Positions 1-11,420 of a stretch of DNA of 64,000 nucleotides are shown here, in pieces. The DNA lies in the NCBI RefSeq assembly GCF_028583425.1, contig NC_072801.1, positions 8,018,001-8,082,000 of the forward strand, written 5' to 3'. Positions within the stretch are counted from its first letter, which is position 1. The number at the start of each line of letters is the position of its first letter. The position numbers and the translations under genes were made by a program. A model generated the notes under the pieces. The model saw only the letters and a list, made by a program, of their open reading frames with translations, ran no database searches and was not told the DNA's origin. This DNA is from Eublepharis macularius (Eukaryota; Chordata; Lepidosauria; Squamata; Eublepharidae).

Positions 1-186
1 TTTTTTTTTTTCCTTTTTTTTTTTTTAATTTATTTTTTTAAACCAAACAAACAAACAAAAACAATGTACAGAAGTAAAATAGAACAACAACAAAGTCTTA
101 GTGAACTATATACAATAAATGTCATGCCAATATAGTTAAAACAAAGACAACTAGCATTTTTTTTCAATTATTTGATAGTCGTTGCT

Positions 187-3100
187 TCAAATCTGAGTAA
201 CAAAAAGTAAATGCTTAGGTGGAGAGTGATTTGTATTGGAAATGAATTCAATGAATGGTAACCATTTTGCAATAAAATCAGTTTCTTTCAAATAGTGTTC
301 ATTCTGGTATAATTCGTCATGTATTTTTTCTTGTATATAGTGGTCCCATATTTTTTCTAACCATTTTTCTGCTGTGGGAACTGTCTTTGATTTCCAATGT
401 AAAGCTAGCAAGTTCTTAGCTACAACCAAAAGGTTGCTAATTAGGTCTTTTCTTATTTGTGGAATTTCAAAAGTATCCCATACATTCAAGAATATGATCT
501 TTGGATCAAGGGGGATTTTGTAGCCCGTTATTTCTTTTATATAACATAATATATCATTCCAAAAAGGTTCTATTCGGGGGCATTCCCACCAGCAATGTTT
601 AAACGTTCCTATATTTCCACACTCTTTCCAGCAGAGCGGAGGATTTGTTTTAGTTATTAGTGAGAGTTTTCTTGGTGTTATGTGCCATCTGTGAATGATT
701 TTGTAATTTTGGATTTGGGAGGTAACTGTCTTAGGTTTTAGAATGTTTGCAGTCCATATTTCTCTCCATTGTTCAGGTGTTAGCTCTATGTTGCAATCTA
801 AGTGCCAATTTGTTTGGCATTTTAGAGTTTTAATTTGGTTGAGAGATAAAAGGATGTTGTATAGTTTAGAAATTAATCCCTTTTGTTTGAGTGATTTGGT
901 ATCAAGTAGGAGTTCAAAATCGGTTGCGTTCTTTTTAAGTAATTCTTGTATTTTTATTTGTTGTAGCATGTTTGAGAGTTGAAAATAGGTAAACCAGTGA
1001 ATCTTGTGTTTTATTTTTTGTTCTAATTCTATTTTGTTTATGATTCCCTTTTTTGTTGTTATATCAATTATGCGGATCATATTTGCTTGGAGCCATATAT
1101 TTTTAAAGGCTTTAGTTTGCCCTGGAGGGAACCAATGCTGTTCTATAAAAGAAGAGAATCTTGAGAATTGTGGTATAAGTTTGAATCTTGTACGATCCCA
1201 GGTATTGATTATTGATTCTAGAAAAGGGTTATTTATTTTGTGGGGTCGATCTTTTTTTGTGTTCCAAAACATATTTTGTATATTGCAATGTTTAAGTTCT
1301 GACTCCAAGATTGCGATCCAGTCAGTCTTATTTGCTGTAATTAAAATTTGTAATGTATTGAATAGTCTGGTGGCTGTCTGATAGAGTTCTAGATCAGGGT
1401 ATTTAAAGCCTCCTTGCTGTTTTCTTAGCTTAAGAGTTTTAAAGGCTATTCTTGGATGTTTCTTCCCCCATAAGAATTGGTTTAATAATTGTTGCCATGA
1501 TTTAATTTTCTTTTGTGGAATTGTTAACGGTATTGCCCTCAAAAAAAAGAGTAATTTTGGAAGTACAAATGACTTAATTAGGTGGTATCGTTCTAACCAT
1601 GAGGGTGTAATCCTTCCCCATTTATGTAGATCTGCTTTAATTTGGTTGACTGTTTTGATGTGGTTTAGTTCCAACAATTGGTTTAGGTTATTAGGGATGG
1701 TTATGCCTAAATATGACATTTGCTTATGGTTCCAGTGGTACTGACTAGATTGTTTGATATGTGTAACAGTGTTTGCGTGGAGAAATATTGGAAAGAGCTG
1801 TGACTTGGATTGATTGACTGTAAGGCCCGAAATTGAGCCGAATTCCAGTAGTTTATTTTGGAGTGGGTATAGAGAATCTATGGGATTTGTAATATATACA
1901 ACCATGTCATCGGCAAAAAGGCTTAATTTATATTGATTGTTCTCTATGTTAATTCCTTGTATTTTGGGGTCTTCCCTAATAGCTATAGCCAACGGTTCGA
2001 TAGCCAACGCAAATAAGATTGGTGAGAGAGGACACCCTTGTCTCGTGCCTCTTTGGATTAATATTTTGTGGGATAGATGATTGTTAATTGTTATTTGGGC
2101 AGTTGCTTGTGAGTATATAGCATTTATTATTTTGAGGAATGTCTCTCCAAATCCCATGCAGTGTAAAACTTGTTTTAAGTACGATATTTCTAAAGAATCA
2201 AACGCTTTCTCTATGTCCAAAGATAGAAATATTGATTCTAATTGTTTTTTTTGACTGTGTGAAATTAAGTTGAGTGTCTTATAGATGTTATTAGTTAAAT
2301 CTCTGTTTGGAATGAAACCTGATTGATCTTGGTGTATGTAATGTGTAATAAATGAATTCAACCTTTTAGTTAGTATAGCTGTAAAAATTTTATAATCTTG
2401 ATTTAGTAATGAAATAGGTCTGTAAGAAGTTGTTTTAGTTGAGTCTTTACCTGGTTTAGGGATTACTATGATCGTTGCAGTGAGCCATGATGGGGGTATT
2501 TGTCCGGTATTTAAAACTGTGTTGCAAGCATGCATTAGTGGAGTAGCAATTAGTGTGGCAAACTTTTTATAAAATTCTGATGGGTAGCCATCAGGTCCTG
2601 GAGTTTTGTTATTTTTGAGTGATTTAATAACATCAAGTATTTCTTGATGTGTGATGGGGCTGTTTAAGAGTAAACGGTGTTCGTCATCCAATTGTTTTAA
2701 ATTCTTGAGTGATTTTAAGAAATGTGTAATTTTCTCTTCATTTGGTATTTTAGATGAATAAAGTTGTTTATAATAATTGACAAAAGTATCAAGAATTTCT
2801 TTTGTTTTGAATTGTAGTTTCCCATTTTTATCATATATCTGTTTAATGATATTGGATGATTTTTTTTCTTTTATTTTATATGATAGTAACCTCAATGATT
2901 TCGGATTGTTATACCAGTAGTTTTGCTTAACATATTGGAGATTTTTCAAAATTTTGTTCGTTTCTAAGGTTTCTAATAATTTACGCTGAATCAATAACTT
3001 TTTATATGTCTGTTTGCTACCAGTTTTTTTGTGCTTGAGTTCTAGTGCTTTGATGTTTTCTATTAATTCCTGTTTCATGACATTTCTCTTCTTATTTAGT

Positions 3101-4017
3101 TGTGATGATAAAGAAATGATATGGCCCCTAGTAACTGCTTTAATTGTATCCCACACGATGCATGAATTAACATCATCTGTTGTGTTTTCTTTTATAGCCA
3201 GCTCAATGTTGTTGCTAATTTCTTTGATAGCATTTTGGTTGTTAATGAGTAATTTATTGAATGACCAATGCCTTTGTTTCAATGTGTCTTGGGTGGTCAT
3301 CAGTGTACAACTAGTCCAGGCATGGTCTGATATGGTGATATTACCTATTTCAGAGGAAAGTAGCCTATTTATTGCTGTATTGGAAATTAGAATGTAATCT
3401 ATTCTAGTATAGATGTTATATTTAGATGAATAGTATGTGAAATCCTTTTCTATACCATGTAAATGTCTCCATACGTCTGTTAGAAAGTTATTGTCTAGAA
3501 GCTTTGCTAGCTTAGTATTTGAAGTTTCTTTTTTACATTTTTTGTTTTTAGGTTTGGATCTGTCTAATTTTGGGTTTACTGTGTAGTTCAGGTCTCCTCC
3601 CAAGATCAGTTCACCTTCCTGAAAAGAAGTCAATTTGTTTAAACTGTCTTCCAAGAACGCAATTTGATTTGAATTTGGGGCGTAAATTGAAGCTAGGGTG
3701 TAAGTTTGTGATCCTATTTTGCCCTTTACAAAAATGAATCTCCCTTTGGGATCACTTAATGTGCTTTGATGTTGAAAAGAAATGGTTCTAGAGATTAGGA
3801 TAGCTACTCCCCTCGCCTTAGAAGTGCCTTTTGCATGGTATTGAAGGTGTATCCAGCTTGCTTTTAGATTTTGACTATTTATGGGGTGGAGATGTGTTTC
3901 TTGAAGAAAGATGATGTCTGACCTTGTTTTAGCTAAGTTTGCCAAAATGCGTTTTCTTTTAATGGGGTTACCTAGACCACGAACATTAAAAGAGGTGATT
4001 TTAATATTTGATGACAT
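187..4017 (-). CDS. L1 ORF2 protein: endonuclease and reverse transcriptase, 1276 aa
   Basis: This is the target-primed reverse transcription enzyme of an L1 retrotransposon. Residues 1-235 form an APE-type endonuclease: N11 in SFNVRGLG, E40 in FLQE, D142 and N144 in GGDLNY, D207 in RIDYI, and D231-H232 in the terminal SDH motif. The reverse transcriptase follows, with PGPDG near residue 472, YRPISLL, the LDIEKAFD motif, RQGCPLSP and the catalytic FADD at 701-704. A Cys/His cluster of the form C-x3-C-x7-H-x4-C (CWKEC...HCWWEC) lies in the C-terminal part. The length is typical for L1 ORF2. The start was chosen because MSSNIKITSFN places the first endonuclease motif at the expected distance. 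There are no stops or frameshifts. Confidence 0.93.
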   Translation of the reverse strand: MSSNIKITSFNVRGLGNPIKRKRILANLAKTRSDIIFLQETHLHPINSQNLKASWIHLQYHAKGTSKARGVAILISRTISFQHQSTLSDPKGRFIFVKGKIGSQTYTLASIYAPNSNQIAFLEDSLNKLTSFQEGELILGGDLNYTVNPKLDRSKPKNKKCKKETSNTKLAKLLDNNFLTDVWRHLHGIEKDFTYYSSKYNIYTRIDYILISNTAINRLLSSEIGNITISDHAWTSCTLMTTQDTLKQRHWSFNKLLINNQNAIKEISNNIELAIKENTTDDVNSCIVWDTIKAVTRGHIISLSSQLNKKRNVMKQELIENIKALELKHKKTGSKQTYKKLLIQRKLLETLETNKILKNLQYVKQNYWYNNPKSLRLLSYKIKEKKSSNIIKQIYDKNGKLQFKTKEILDTFVNYYKQLYSSKIPNEEKITHFLKSLKNLKQLDDEHRLLLNSPITHQEILDVIKSLKNNKTPGPDGYPSEFYKKFATLIATPLMHACNTVLNTGQIPPSWLTATIIVIPKPGKDSTKTTSYRPISLLNQDYKIFTAILTKRLNSFITHYIHQDQSGFIPNRDLTNNIYKTLNLISHSQKKQLESIFLSLDIEKAFDSLEISYLKQVLHCMGFGETFLKIINAIYSQATAQITINNHLSHKILIQRGTRQGCPLSPILFALAIEPLAIAIREDPKIQGINIENNQYKLSLFADDMVVYITNPIDSLYPLQNKLLEFGSISGLTVNQSKSQLFPIFLHANTVTHIKQSSQYHWNHKQMSYLGITIPNNLNQLLELNHIKTVNQIKADLHKWGRITPSWLERYHLIKSFVLPKLLFFLRAIPLTIPQKKIKSWQQLLNQFLWGKKHPRIAFKTLKLRKQQGGFKYPDLELYQTATRLFNTLQILITANKTDWIAILESELKHCNIQNMFWNTKKDRPHKINNPFLESIINTWDRTRFKLIPQFSRFSSFIEQHWFPPGQTKAFKNIWLQANMIRIIDITTKKGIINKIELEQKIKHKIHWFTYFQLSNMLQQIKIQELLKKNATDFELLLDTKSLKQKGLISKLYNILLSLNQIKTLKCQTNWHLDCNIELTPEQWREIWTANILKPKTVTSQIQNYKIIHRWHITPRKLSLITKTNPPLCWKECGNIGTFKHCWWECPRIEPFWNDILCYIKEITGYKIPLDPKIIFLNVWDTFEIPQIRKDLISNLLVVAKNLLALHWKSKTVPTAEKWLEKIWDHYIQEKIHDELYQNEHYLKETDFIAKWLPFIEFISNTNHSPPKHLLFVTQI

Positions 4018-5461
4018 ATTGAATCTAATGAATTGTTCAGATGAATTCCCCCCCTCTTTTTAAAATGTATTTTAATTAATTATTTGGTAATAGCACTATC
4101 TCAAGGTAGATTGATAAAATCAAGAATAAGGGTTTAATTAAATGATGATGTGGTATTTCTCCCCCCAATCAATTTTCTTCCAATTATGGCAATTAATTTA
4201 TAGGTAGTAGTTTTGTACTGTTTGGTAGGATTCAATTTATAGAAGAACTTGCTAGCTTTATATGAAGGATCTTTAGTAGCTAAGATGAATTGTGGATACT
4301 TAGTATTAAAGGTTTTAATAGATTAGTAAATTCCTATTCACTTGAAAAGTTTTATTTTGACTTGTGTATATACTTTCCCTTCTAACCTTGTCTGAAGAGA
4401 TCACAGATTGCTGCAGTAGTGACTATATCAATAGGATCTATAAATAATCTTTAGAGTGTTCTTTGGTACAGGTATCAAGTAAATTTAAACAAGTAAAAGT
4501 TAAATGATTTTCTGTGTTTATAACTTATGGAGATTTTTATTAACTTGAACAATGAATTCAGCTTTATATAACTTAGCAATTACCCTTGAACGTTTCTAAG
4601 CTTTGCCTCTTTCTCTTTTCTCTCTTTTGTTTATTTTAAGACAAAAATAGGCCAAAATAAAATAAGAGAAATGATTCTATTAGTGAAGTGTTTTATTCAC
4701 ACTTCAAATAGTTATTGAAAATAAATTGTTTGATTTCCTTTCCACTGACCTCTTACCCTTTTCTTTCCCTCTTTTTTGCAGTGTTGTAGTTTCACACTAA
4801 GTAGTTTGAATGTAATATAGAAGGATTTATTTGATTTTCCCTAGCTGTCCACTCCTTTTCTCTAACTCCTTACTCTGTTCTATTTTCTTATATCCTTTGT
4901 TTAGATAAATCAACTTATTTCGTTTAATTTTCCCCCTTTCCCCCCTCCTTTCCCCCCTCTCTTTTCCTTTCTATTCCCTCCTCCTCCCTAACCCACCCAA
5001 CTTTGCCCTTTAAGTCTGAATTAGCAATACAAATGAGCTTTAGAAATTTCTCCCCCTCCCTTGATGTTTCCCTTTCCCCTTTCCCTAGTTATCTTATCTT
5101 TCCCTCCCACGGAACTCTTGGTTGATTAGCTCTAAGATCACAATAATGGGAGATCTATTTCTAATCCTTTCCCTCCCACAAATCCCCTGGCCAGTTGTTA
5201 CAAACTGCACAAAAATAATAGATTTGTTCCCCAAAGCCCTTTTAGCTAGTGTGTTCTATTCACACACTAGTTTGGTATATACCAAAACTTACCGGGCTTA
5301 ACTAAAAAAGGAGTTACATTGAAAGGACCGAACTCCCCCCTCCCTTTCTTACCCCGTTTTGAATCTTCAATAAAGAGTATTATGATAACGCTTCCCTTAA
5401 ATTTTAGCATTGTGGCTAAGTGTCTAAATCAATTGTCTCTTACTGAAATTTTACTTCCCTT
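4018..5461 (-). other. 1,444-bp spacer between L1 ORF1 and ORF2
   Basis: There is no open frame of useful length between the two ORFs of copy 1. The sense strand is strongly purine-rich, with long runs of C and T on the + strand, especially at 4900-5120. A short palindrome, GGTATATACC, lies near 5271-5280. I see no embedded transposon ends. In L1 copy 2 of this window the same junction is only 2 nt long, so this spacer is unusual and its role is unknown. Confidence 0.6.
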
Positions 5462-6415
5462 CTAAGGGGATGAAGATGTTGACTGAGAAAATTTTCTTTT
5501 TTGACTTGGTTTGCTTGTTTCCATCGGTTCTTCTAAGTTCAGTTCATTTAACATTGATGCTGCAGAGTCGTAGTCCGAAGCAATAAGACGATGTCCTTTG
5601 TGATAGACCAGTAGTTTCGTGTAATTCCACCATTTGTATTGTACTTTTGCTCTCCTCAAAGTCTCGGTTGTGGGTTTAAGTTCTTTTCTCTTTAAGAGAA
5701 CTTCATTAGGCAGGTCACTGTATACTTGTATCTGGGTGTTATTGAATAATAGAAAGCCTTTGGATCTTGCTTCATTGATTATTTTCTTCCTGATGTTAGT
5801 ATCTGGTACTTCAATAATGATATCTCTCGGCATATTACTTTTTTTCTGCTGGCTTAAAGATCCGATGCGATAAGCTTTTGTTATGAGTTGGCTTGTGCCT
5901 TCCTTAATGCCCAGCAGCTTAGATAGCCAAGGTGTTAATGTTCTGATTATATTTTCATTTTCTATAAGGGACACTTCAATCCCACGGAGCTTGAGATTTC
6001 TGTAATGAGCTGACACTTCCAGGTGAAGAATTCTTTCCTCCTGCTGTTCTAGTTTATTATGTATTTCTCTTACGTCTCTTTGAGTCATGATACTAAGTTC
6101 CATAGCACTTTCAGCTGTTTGATTTGTCTTTTGAAGTTCTAATTTGATTTCTGTTAATTGTGTAGATAGCGGTTGGATGAGCAGCGTCATTTGCTTGAGC
6201 AGGTTCTCTTCAAATTTTGCAAACTGTGCCTCAAGGGAGTGGTTATTAGTTTTTGCTGCTGCTTTTGTTTCTACAAGTTTCCTGTCGGCCATTTTGGATA
6301 GCTCGGCCTTGCTGCGTTCCTGAGGCATAGTTTGAGTTGTGCTGTAAAAGAGCTGCTGCAAATTTCTTGCTGATTTTGGATAGATCTTCTTTTCCCTCTG
6401 CGTCTGCTTTCTCAA
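5462..6415 (-). CDS. L1 ORF1 protein: RNA-binding coiled-coil protein, 317 aa
   Basis: ORF1 proteins trimerise and coat L1 RNA. Residues 56-134 look like a long coiled coil with regular Leu/Ile/Met spacing and many Glu/Gln/Lys. NLKLRGI at 140-146 begins the RRM-like domain, and PRDIIIEV at 196-203 begins the C-terminal nucleic-acid-binding domain, which runs to about 275. The tail (276-317) is Ser/Lys-rich. The frame is intact. Translation could start at M1 (6415) or at M30 (6328); the second would drop a basic N-terminal segment, and nothing visible decides between them. It pairs with the ORF2 1.4 kb downstream. Confidence 0.88.
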   Translation of the reverse strand: MRKQTQREKKIYPKSARNLQQLFYSTTQTMPQERSKAELSKMADRKLVETKAAAKTNNHSLEAQFAKFEENLLKQMTLLIQPLSTQLTEIKLELQKTNQTAESAMELSIMTQRDVREIHNKLEQQEERILHLEVSAHYRNLKLRGIEVSLIENENIIRTLTPWLSKLLGIKEGTSQLITKAYRIGSLSQQKKSNMPRDIIIEVPDTNIRKKIINEARSKGFLLFNNTQIQVYSDLPNEVLLKRKELKPTTETLRRAKVQYKWWNYTKLLVYHKGHRLIASDYDSAASMLNELNLEEPMETSKPSQKRKFSQSTSSSP

Positions 6416-7388
6416 ATATATAATGCAGGGTAAGCGATATCAGCTGTTTTCCAGGGTTTACAGGGAGGAAGGAGACAGAGATCTTTCAATGTGCGTCCAT
6501 ACCCGAAGGCTCCGACGCCACGCCCCCAACTGTAAAGTTTTGAACATTTCCACAGGTTACATAGTGAGCGGGCACAACAGGGCATGGAAACAGAAGATGA
6601 TCATAACTACCAGCCTAATACAACTCTCCCTCCATAAAACAACTTAATGGGGTGGAACCACTGCAACAGGGTCCAGCAGAACCTATGTCATTTCCTGTGG
6701 CTGTGCTTTCAGTTCAGACACACAAAGCTGAACTGGGCACTTCCAAGGCACTGGACAATGGTATTTCTGGAGCAGTTCTGCAGAGGTCTCCCCCCACCCC
6801 CACACCAGCCTCAGAATTTACCTGGGAACATCTGCGAGAGATCATCATTGGCCGGTGCCCATCCACCACTCTTCCCGCATCCCCCAACCATGCAAACCCA
6901 ACATTAACATCAACAATTTTTTTTTGGTTTTTTTTTTTTAAACATGAACATTCAATCAACTTTTAAAAAACATAATCACAACATTTTGGGGTTTTTTTTT
7001 CTTTTTTTTACATGAACAGAACATCAACTTTCAAAAAACAGTACAACAATTCTTCTTCAATTTTTTTTTTACAGGGATTTCATCTGATAAAAACACCTAA
7101 GCAATCCCTATCTAACCTGTTTCTCCCTCCAGTAGCAATCCATGTTTCTGGGGCATTATTTTTCATAATAAATTTGGTCCCACAGGGTCTGTCTCAGTGA
7201 TGGGAGATGTTTTGAATACCCTGGGGGGGGGCTTTCAAATTGCTGGGTGTTTTCCCTTTGCCACTGGTTCCTAACCACCCTCCCTCTACTGGCCGGTTTT
7301 AACTGTATATACAGGGTTTTATACAGGGGAGAGCGCGATTCCAAAGGATTGGACTCACAGAGGATGCAGGCCACAAGTTGGGCTCACC
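6416..7388. other. L1 5' leader, then unassigned T-rich sequence
   Basis: The first 220 bp or so are the CpG-containing leader of L1 copy 1. From 6640 to 7388 I recognise no gene. Two T-rich tracts (6921-6970 and 6991-7070) are each followed by an ACATGAAC-like motif and an AACTTT(T/C)AAAAAAC-like motif, so they look like a degenerate direct duplication of about 70 bp. On the minus strand this lies just downstream of the hAT transposase reading frame and may be its 3' UTR. Confidence 0.35.
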
Positions 7389-10133
7389 TCAGTCACTCTG
7401 GAAGTCCAGTCCTGAGAAATCGAAGAGGCGAGAGTTGACCTTCAGGAAGGTCAACTGCTCGACTCTCCATGGGAGAAGGCGAGTGCGATGTGGGCCGACA
7501 ATGTCGCCCGCATGTGAAAAGACGCGCTCGCTCTCCACGCTCGTCGGAGGGCATGAGAGCAGCCGCTGCGCCTCGAGGGAGAGGTCCGGCCAGACCGACT
7601 CCTTCCTGGCCCAGTAGCTGAGCGGATCGGTGGAGAGCGACTCGCAGGGCTCCGCGAGGTAGTCCCTGACCATCGCCTCCGCCGGATCCTCTCTCACGGT
7701 CCTCACGACCCCAGAGGGGACGAGGGCCCACCGGAGCATCTCCATCTCCATCGGCACTCCGGTGGTGGCCTCGGGGGGGCCTGCGCAGAGGGGGCGTCAG
7801 AGGGACCCGCACGGCAGGGCCCCTCTTGCGTCCCCCCTGTCGACAGGCGTCCCCTCTTGGCCTGCCTGCGCCTCACCCAAGAGCAGAGCCCGTCTCTGGC
7901 TTGGGTGAGGTTCCCGTCCCGCTCGGCGAAAGTGCCCTTTATGCGCGGGTCACACACGGTCGCCAACATGTATGACTCTTCCTTAGTGAGAGGAGTTAGC
8001 CTGGCAGCTATGCCCTGCTGCAGCCTTCTCACTAATGCGCGCACCGCTGGAACAAGGTCAGCACGGGGCGCGACCCGGTCTGCAAGGGTGGCCAGATTCC
8101 TCTGGAGCGTGTGCACCAGGGGAATGACCAGACCGAGGGTCGCCGTGTCTGACGAGACCGCCACAGTGAAGTCCTTGAAGGGCTTCAGGACCTCCACTGT
8201 CTGGGTGATGGTGAGCCAATCCTCCCGGCTGAACTCACCCACCTGACTCGCACCGCGGTTCTCGGAGAGCCACGCGTGGAGTGCGGCCTTCTGCTCCACC
8301 AAGCGCTCAAGCATGGCGCAGGTGGAGTTCCAGCGAGTGCTGATGTCAGTGATCAGAGCGTGCTCTGGCACACCTGTCCTGACCTGTGTCTGGCGCAGTT
8401 CATGCGTGGCCTTCACGCTGCGCGAGAAGTGACCCGTGAGCCTCCGACATTTCTGGACAAGTAACTGGAGTTCACGGGTCCGGGTATCCACGGGTTCCTT
8501 CGAGGAGCCCAACCCCAGCGCATCTCTCACCACTAGGTGAAGCTTGTGAGCGGCACAGTAGACGCTCTCTCGGCTCACTAGATGCGCCGCTGCCCTCATG
8601 TTCTTGCCACCGTCCGTCACCATGCATCCCACGGTGGCGGGTCCCTGGCCTATCCACTCGTCCAACTGTCTTCGCAAGGTGGCAGCGATGTTCTCCGCCG
8701 TGTGGGACACGTCGAGCACCTCGGCGTGAACCAAGGCCTTGCAGTAGCTGGCCTGGCGGTCTCCCATCCTTCCCTGTCTAGCTGTGCTAGGCACCTCCCC
8801 CCGGGCCCCCACCCAGAACCGACTCGGGTTCCCACCAGTGAGCAGTAAGCGAGAGGTACGCTTGCTGCACACTTGGGCAGGTCCAGATGTCCGATGTGAA
8901 GTGCACAGTTCTCCCGGCAATCCGGGACAACTGTGCCTTCACATGATCCCTGGCAGCCCTGTAAAACGAGGGCACCACCGATCTGCTCAACGATGTGCGA
9001 GCAGGGACGGCGTACCAGGGAAAGCAATCTCGGAGCAGCCCTGAGAAGCCGAAGTCTTCAACTACGGAATACGGTTGCCCATCCACTGCTATCATGTTGA
9101 CGATGTGGTGCATGATGCGCCTGCTCGCCCTCCGGATCCCCTCTCTGGGCACACTAGCGCCCTGCATACCAAGCATCTCCGGGAGAGAGGCTTGGCGTCC
9201 CTTTCCTGCAGGTACCCTTAGGGGGAGAGCACCAGAGGAGCCTGCCTCCTTCTGGCTAGCTGGCGGCCGTGCGGCACCACTCGAACCCTCCTCCCGAAGA
9301 AGCACCGCCTGGTGGTGCCTCTTCATATGGTACCTCATCCCAGACGTGGAGAGATGCCACACATCTTTGCCACGGCTGACGCGCTGCCTACAATGCAGGC
9401 ACAGGGCTGCTCGGGGATCCTCCGCTGTCTGGAAGTGCTTCCAGATTTCGGAGGAAAAGGGCAACCCACGCTTCCCAGGAGAAGTGCTTTCCGGATCACC
9501 CTGAGGCACCTCCTGTGAGGTGCTCTGGCCGGACACACCGTGTCCCACTCTCGGCCGGGCAGGTGGGGATGGACGAGGCTGAAGGGGCAGAGATGTGGGC
9601 TCTTCCACCACAGTCTCTGCCTCTTCCTCCCGCATCCTCTCCTCCTGCACAGCCGCGAGAGGCCTGCTGCTGGCCTCAGAGGAAACTGGGGTGGACCGCC
9701 CCAGGGGGGGTCTCACGGGCAGTTCCTCCAACATCCTCTGGGTTCCTGGGGTGAGCGGGAGCGCAGGGTGCTCCGCGCCCATCCCAGGAGACACCACATG
9801 CTGCCCCTCCTCCAGCAGCTGGCTCGCAACCACTGGAGGAGGAGGAGCCTCAGAAGCAGGCCCCCGCCCAGTGCCAGCCCCTGCCTCACGCACCCGGGTT
9901 GGGGGTGGCCCTCCAGCAGCTGCCTCAGGAAAGAGAGTCTTGCGAACCCTCTTCCTGTCACCAGAAGCCAGGCTGGTGAACGGCAGCAGCACAGGGGAGG
10001 GCCTCCTCCGCTCAGATGGGGGGGCTGCCGCAGCAGTCCCCCTCCCCCTCCCCTCCTCCCCTCTAGATTTCTCCCTAGCCTTTCCCCCGGGGCCCCTCTC
10101 TGCTTTCCTCTCTGACATACTTTCCCCTCCCAA
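7389..10133 (-). pseudogene. hAT-superfamily transposase with N-terminal BED zinc finger, frameshifted
   Basis: Three overlapping frames together cover a whole hAT transposase. The first (8787-10133) has a Pro/Arg/Glu-rich N-terminus, then a BED finger of the form C-x2-C...H-x4-H (LCLHC, then HMKRHH), and the transposase start with YSVVEDFGF and FTSDIWT. The second (7703-8920) continues with VTDGGKNM, CAAHKLHL and ISTRWNST. The third (7389-7757) is the hATC dimerisation domain: SVESERVFS, AGDIVG and FLKVN. One frameshift lies between about 8760 and 8870, and another near 7760-7800 in a G-run. A single intact protein is therefore not encoded. The GC content and CpG density are much higher than in the flanking L1. 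Confidence 0.85.
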
Positions 10134-10484
10134 AATCTGCCCTAACTAATCAGAAAAGATTTGGAAAACAAAGGTCAACTTTGTTTTCAAGACCTAACTA
10201 ACCTGCTCTAAATCTGTGCTTCTAGTGGCTCTGTGACTTGGAGATGAACAATCAAGTGCCTTTTTAAGCAACCCTATTTATGTCAGGGAACCTGAGCCTG
10301 CCAAGCAGCTGAATTCCTCTGGAATTGAGCTGGCCCTAAACCTCAATAACAGAGGTGACTAAGCCTTAAACACTCACACACTAGTATGCCCGGGCCGGCC
10401 TGGCACCACCACGGGTGCCAGAGATGGGCAGTGGAACCCTAGTTATGGGGGCACTAATGGGAAGCCTATTGACAGCTATTACAA

Positions 10485-10521
<37 letters not shown>

Positions 10522-11420
10522 TCAAACCTAACACTCACTCACTAATGCTTTCCCTGCTGAGTCCCTATTTAGCTTTTTTAAAAAAACTAGGCTTGGTTTC
10601 CCTAATAATTATGTTGAGGGCAATTATCCACTGATCACCTACCAACTGGCCTACCTACCTAAGAGACACTATTTAGCGGGACCAATGTATCTGTGGTATG
10701 TCGGTGTGGGGTGTGGATGTGGTGTTTTGAAGATGAGCCTCCCCCCTCCCAAGCTAGCAAGAACCCACCCCCAAGCCCACCCAAATGTGAACCCGGACTC
10801 GCTCACACTAACACCAGTCCTGCAGTCCAGCGATGTTCAGGCGGTCTTGCAGCTGGTCCTCCTCTCCTCCGCGATGCTGTCAAGAAAATTGGAAATGTTA
10901 ACAGAGTCAACACCACACGCCGCACACGCAACCCCCAAAATTCAAGGCCCCGTTGCACAAGCCAAGTCAGCCCCCCCCCCTGAAAGGCTAGGGCCAACCA
11001 GCAGCAAAACAAAACACATCCACCCAGCAGAGCTTCTGGCCTTTGCAGGCCAAAAGCTGGCACACTCATTTTTTAGTCCTGTGAAACAGTAGTTCAAGCC
11101 CACCCCACACTCAAACTTGACAAATGAAACATGAAAGAAAGCAGGCACTGCAATCAATGCTGGCCCCCCCTAACCCCCAAACAATGTCCTCTTGCCCAAC
11201 CAGAAAATGCCCCCCCTAGCCCAAGCCATAAAGACCGAGCCAAAGCATATGCTCGCAGGTAGGCACAGCAGCAGACATAAGCTCAAAAAACAAATTTTAC
11301 AACAACCCTACCAGTCCACCACTGCAGATGTCCAGCAATGTTGATCCTCCACGCAGAGATCTGCAGGCCGATGTCCACCAAGTGCAGTCCAGTCCAGAAG
11401 AGGTCCACCAACGATAAACA
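10134..11420. other. Noncoding interior of the hAT copy C region
   Basis: There is no credible gene here. It holds an (AT)n tract, short homopolymer C runs, and at 11030-11100 a sequence that recurs at 12835-12905 (GCTGGCACACTC, then AAACAGTAG). These two copies bracket the 172-bp tandem array, so the array probably grew inside a duplicated unit. Sequence at 11325-11400, mentioning GTTGATCCTCCA, also recurs near 13120. Confidence 0.4.
10488..10517. repeat. (AT)n microsatellite
   Basis: An uninterrupted alternating A/T run of about 30 bp, read directly. Confidence 0.9.

Larger units (their letters stand above)
1..6640 (-). mobile_element. L1-type LINE (copy 1), both ORFs open
   Basis: The order on the minus strand is a 5' leader of about 220 bp, ORF1, a 1,444-bp spacer, ORF2, a 3' UTR of about 160 bp and a poly(A) tract, seen as poly(T) at 1-26. 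An AATAAA-like signal lies at 29-34 but sits in A-rich sequence. The poly(A) touches the window edge, so its length and the target duplication cannot be read. The 5' boundary near 6640 is approximate. ORF1 and ORF2 both lack internal stops, so this copy could be young. It may sit inside the hAT element that resumes at about 6640-14481, because that hAT lacks a left terminus here; this is inference. Confidence 0.9.
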
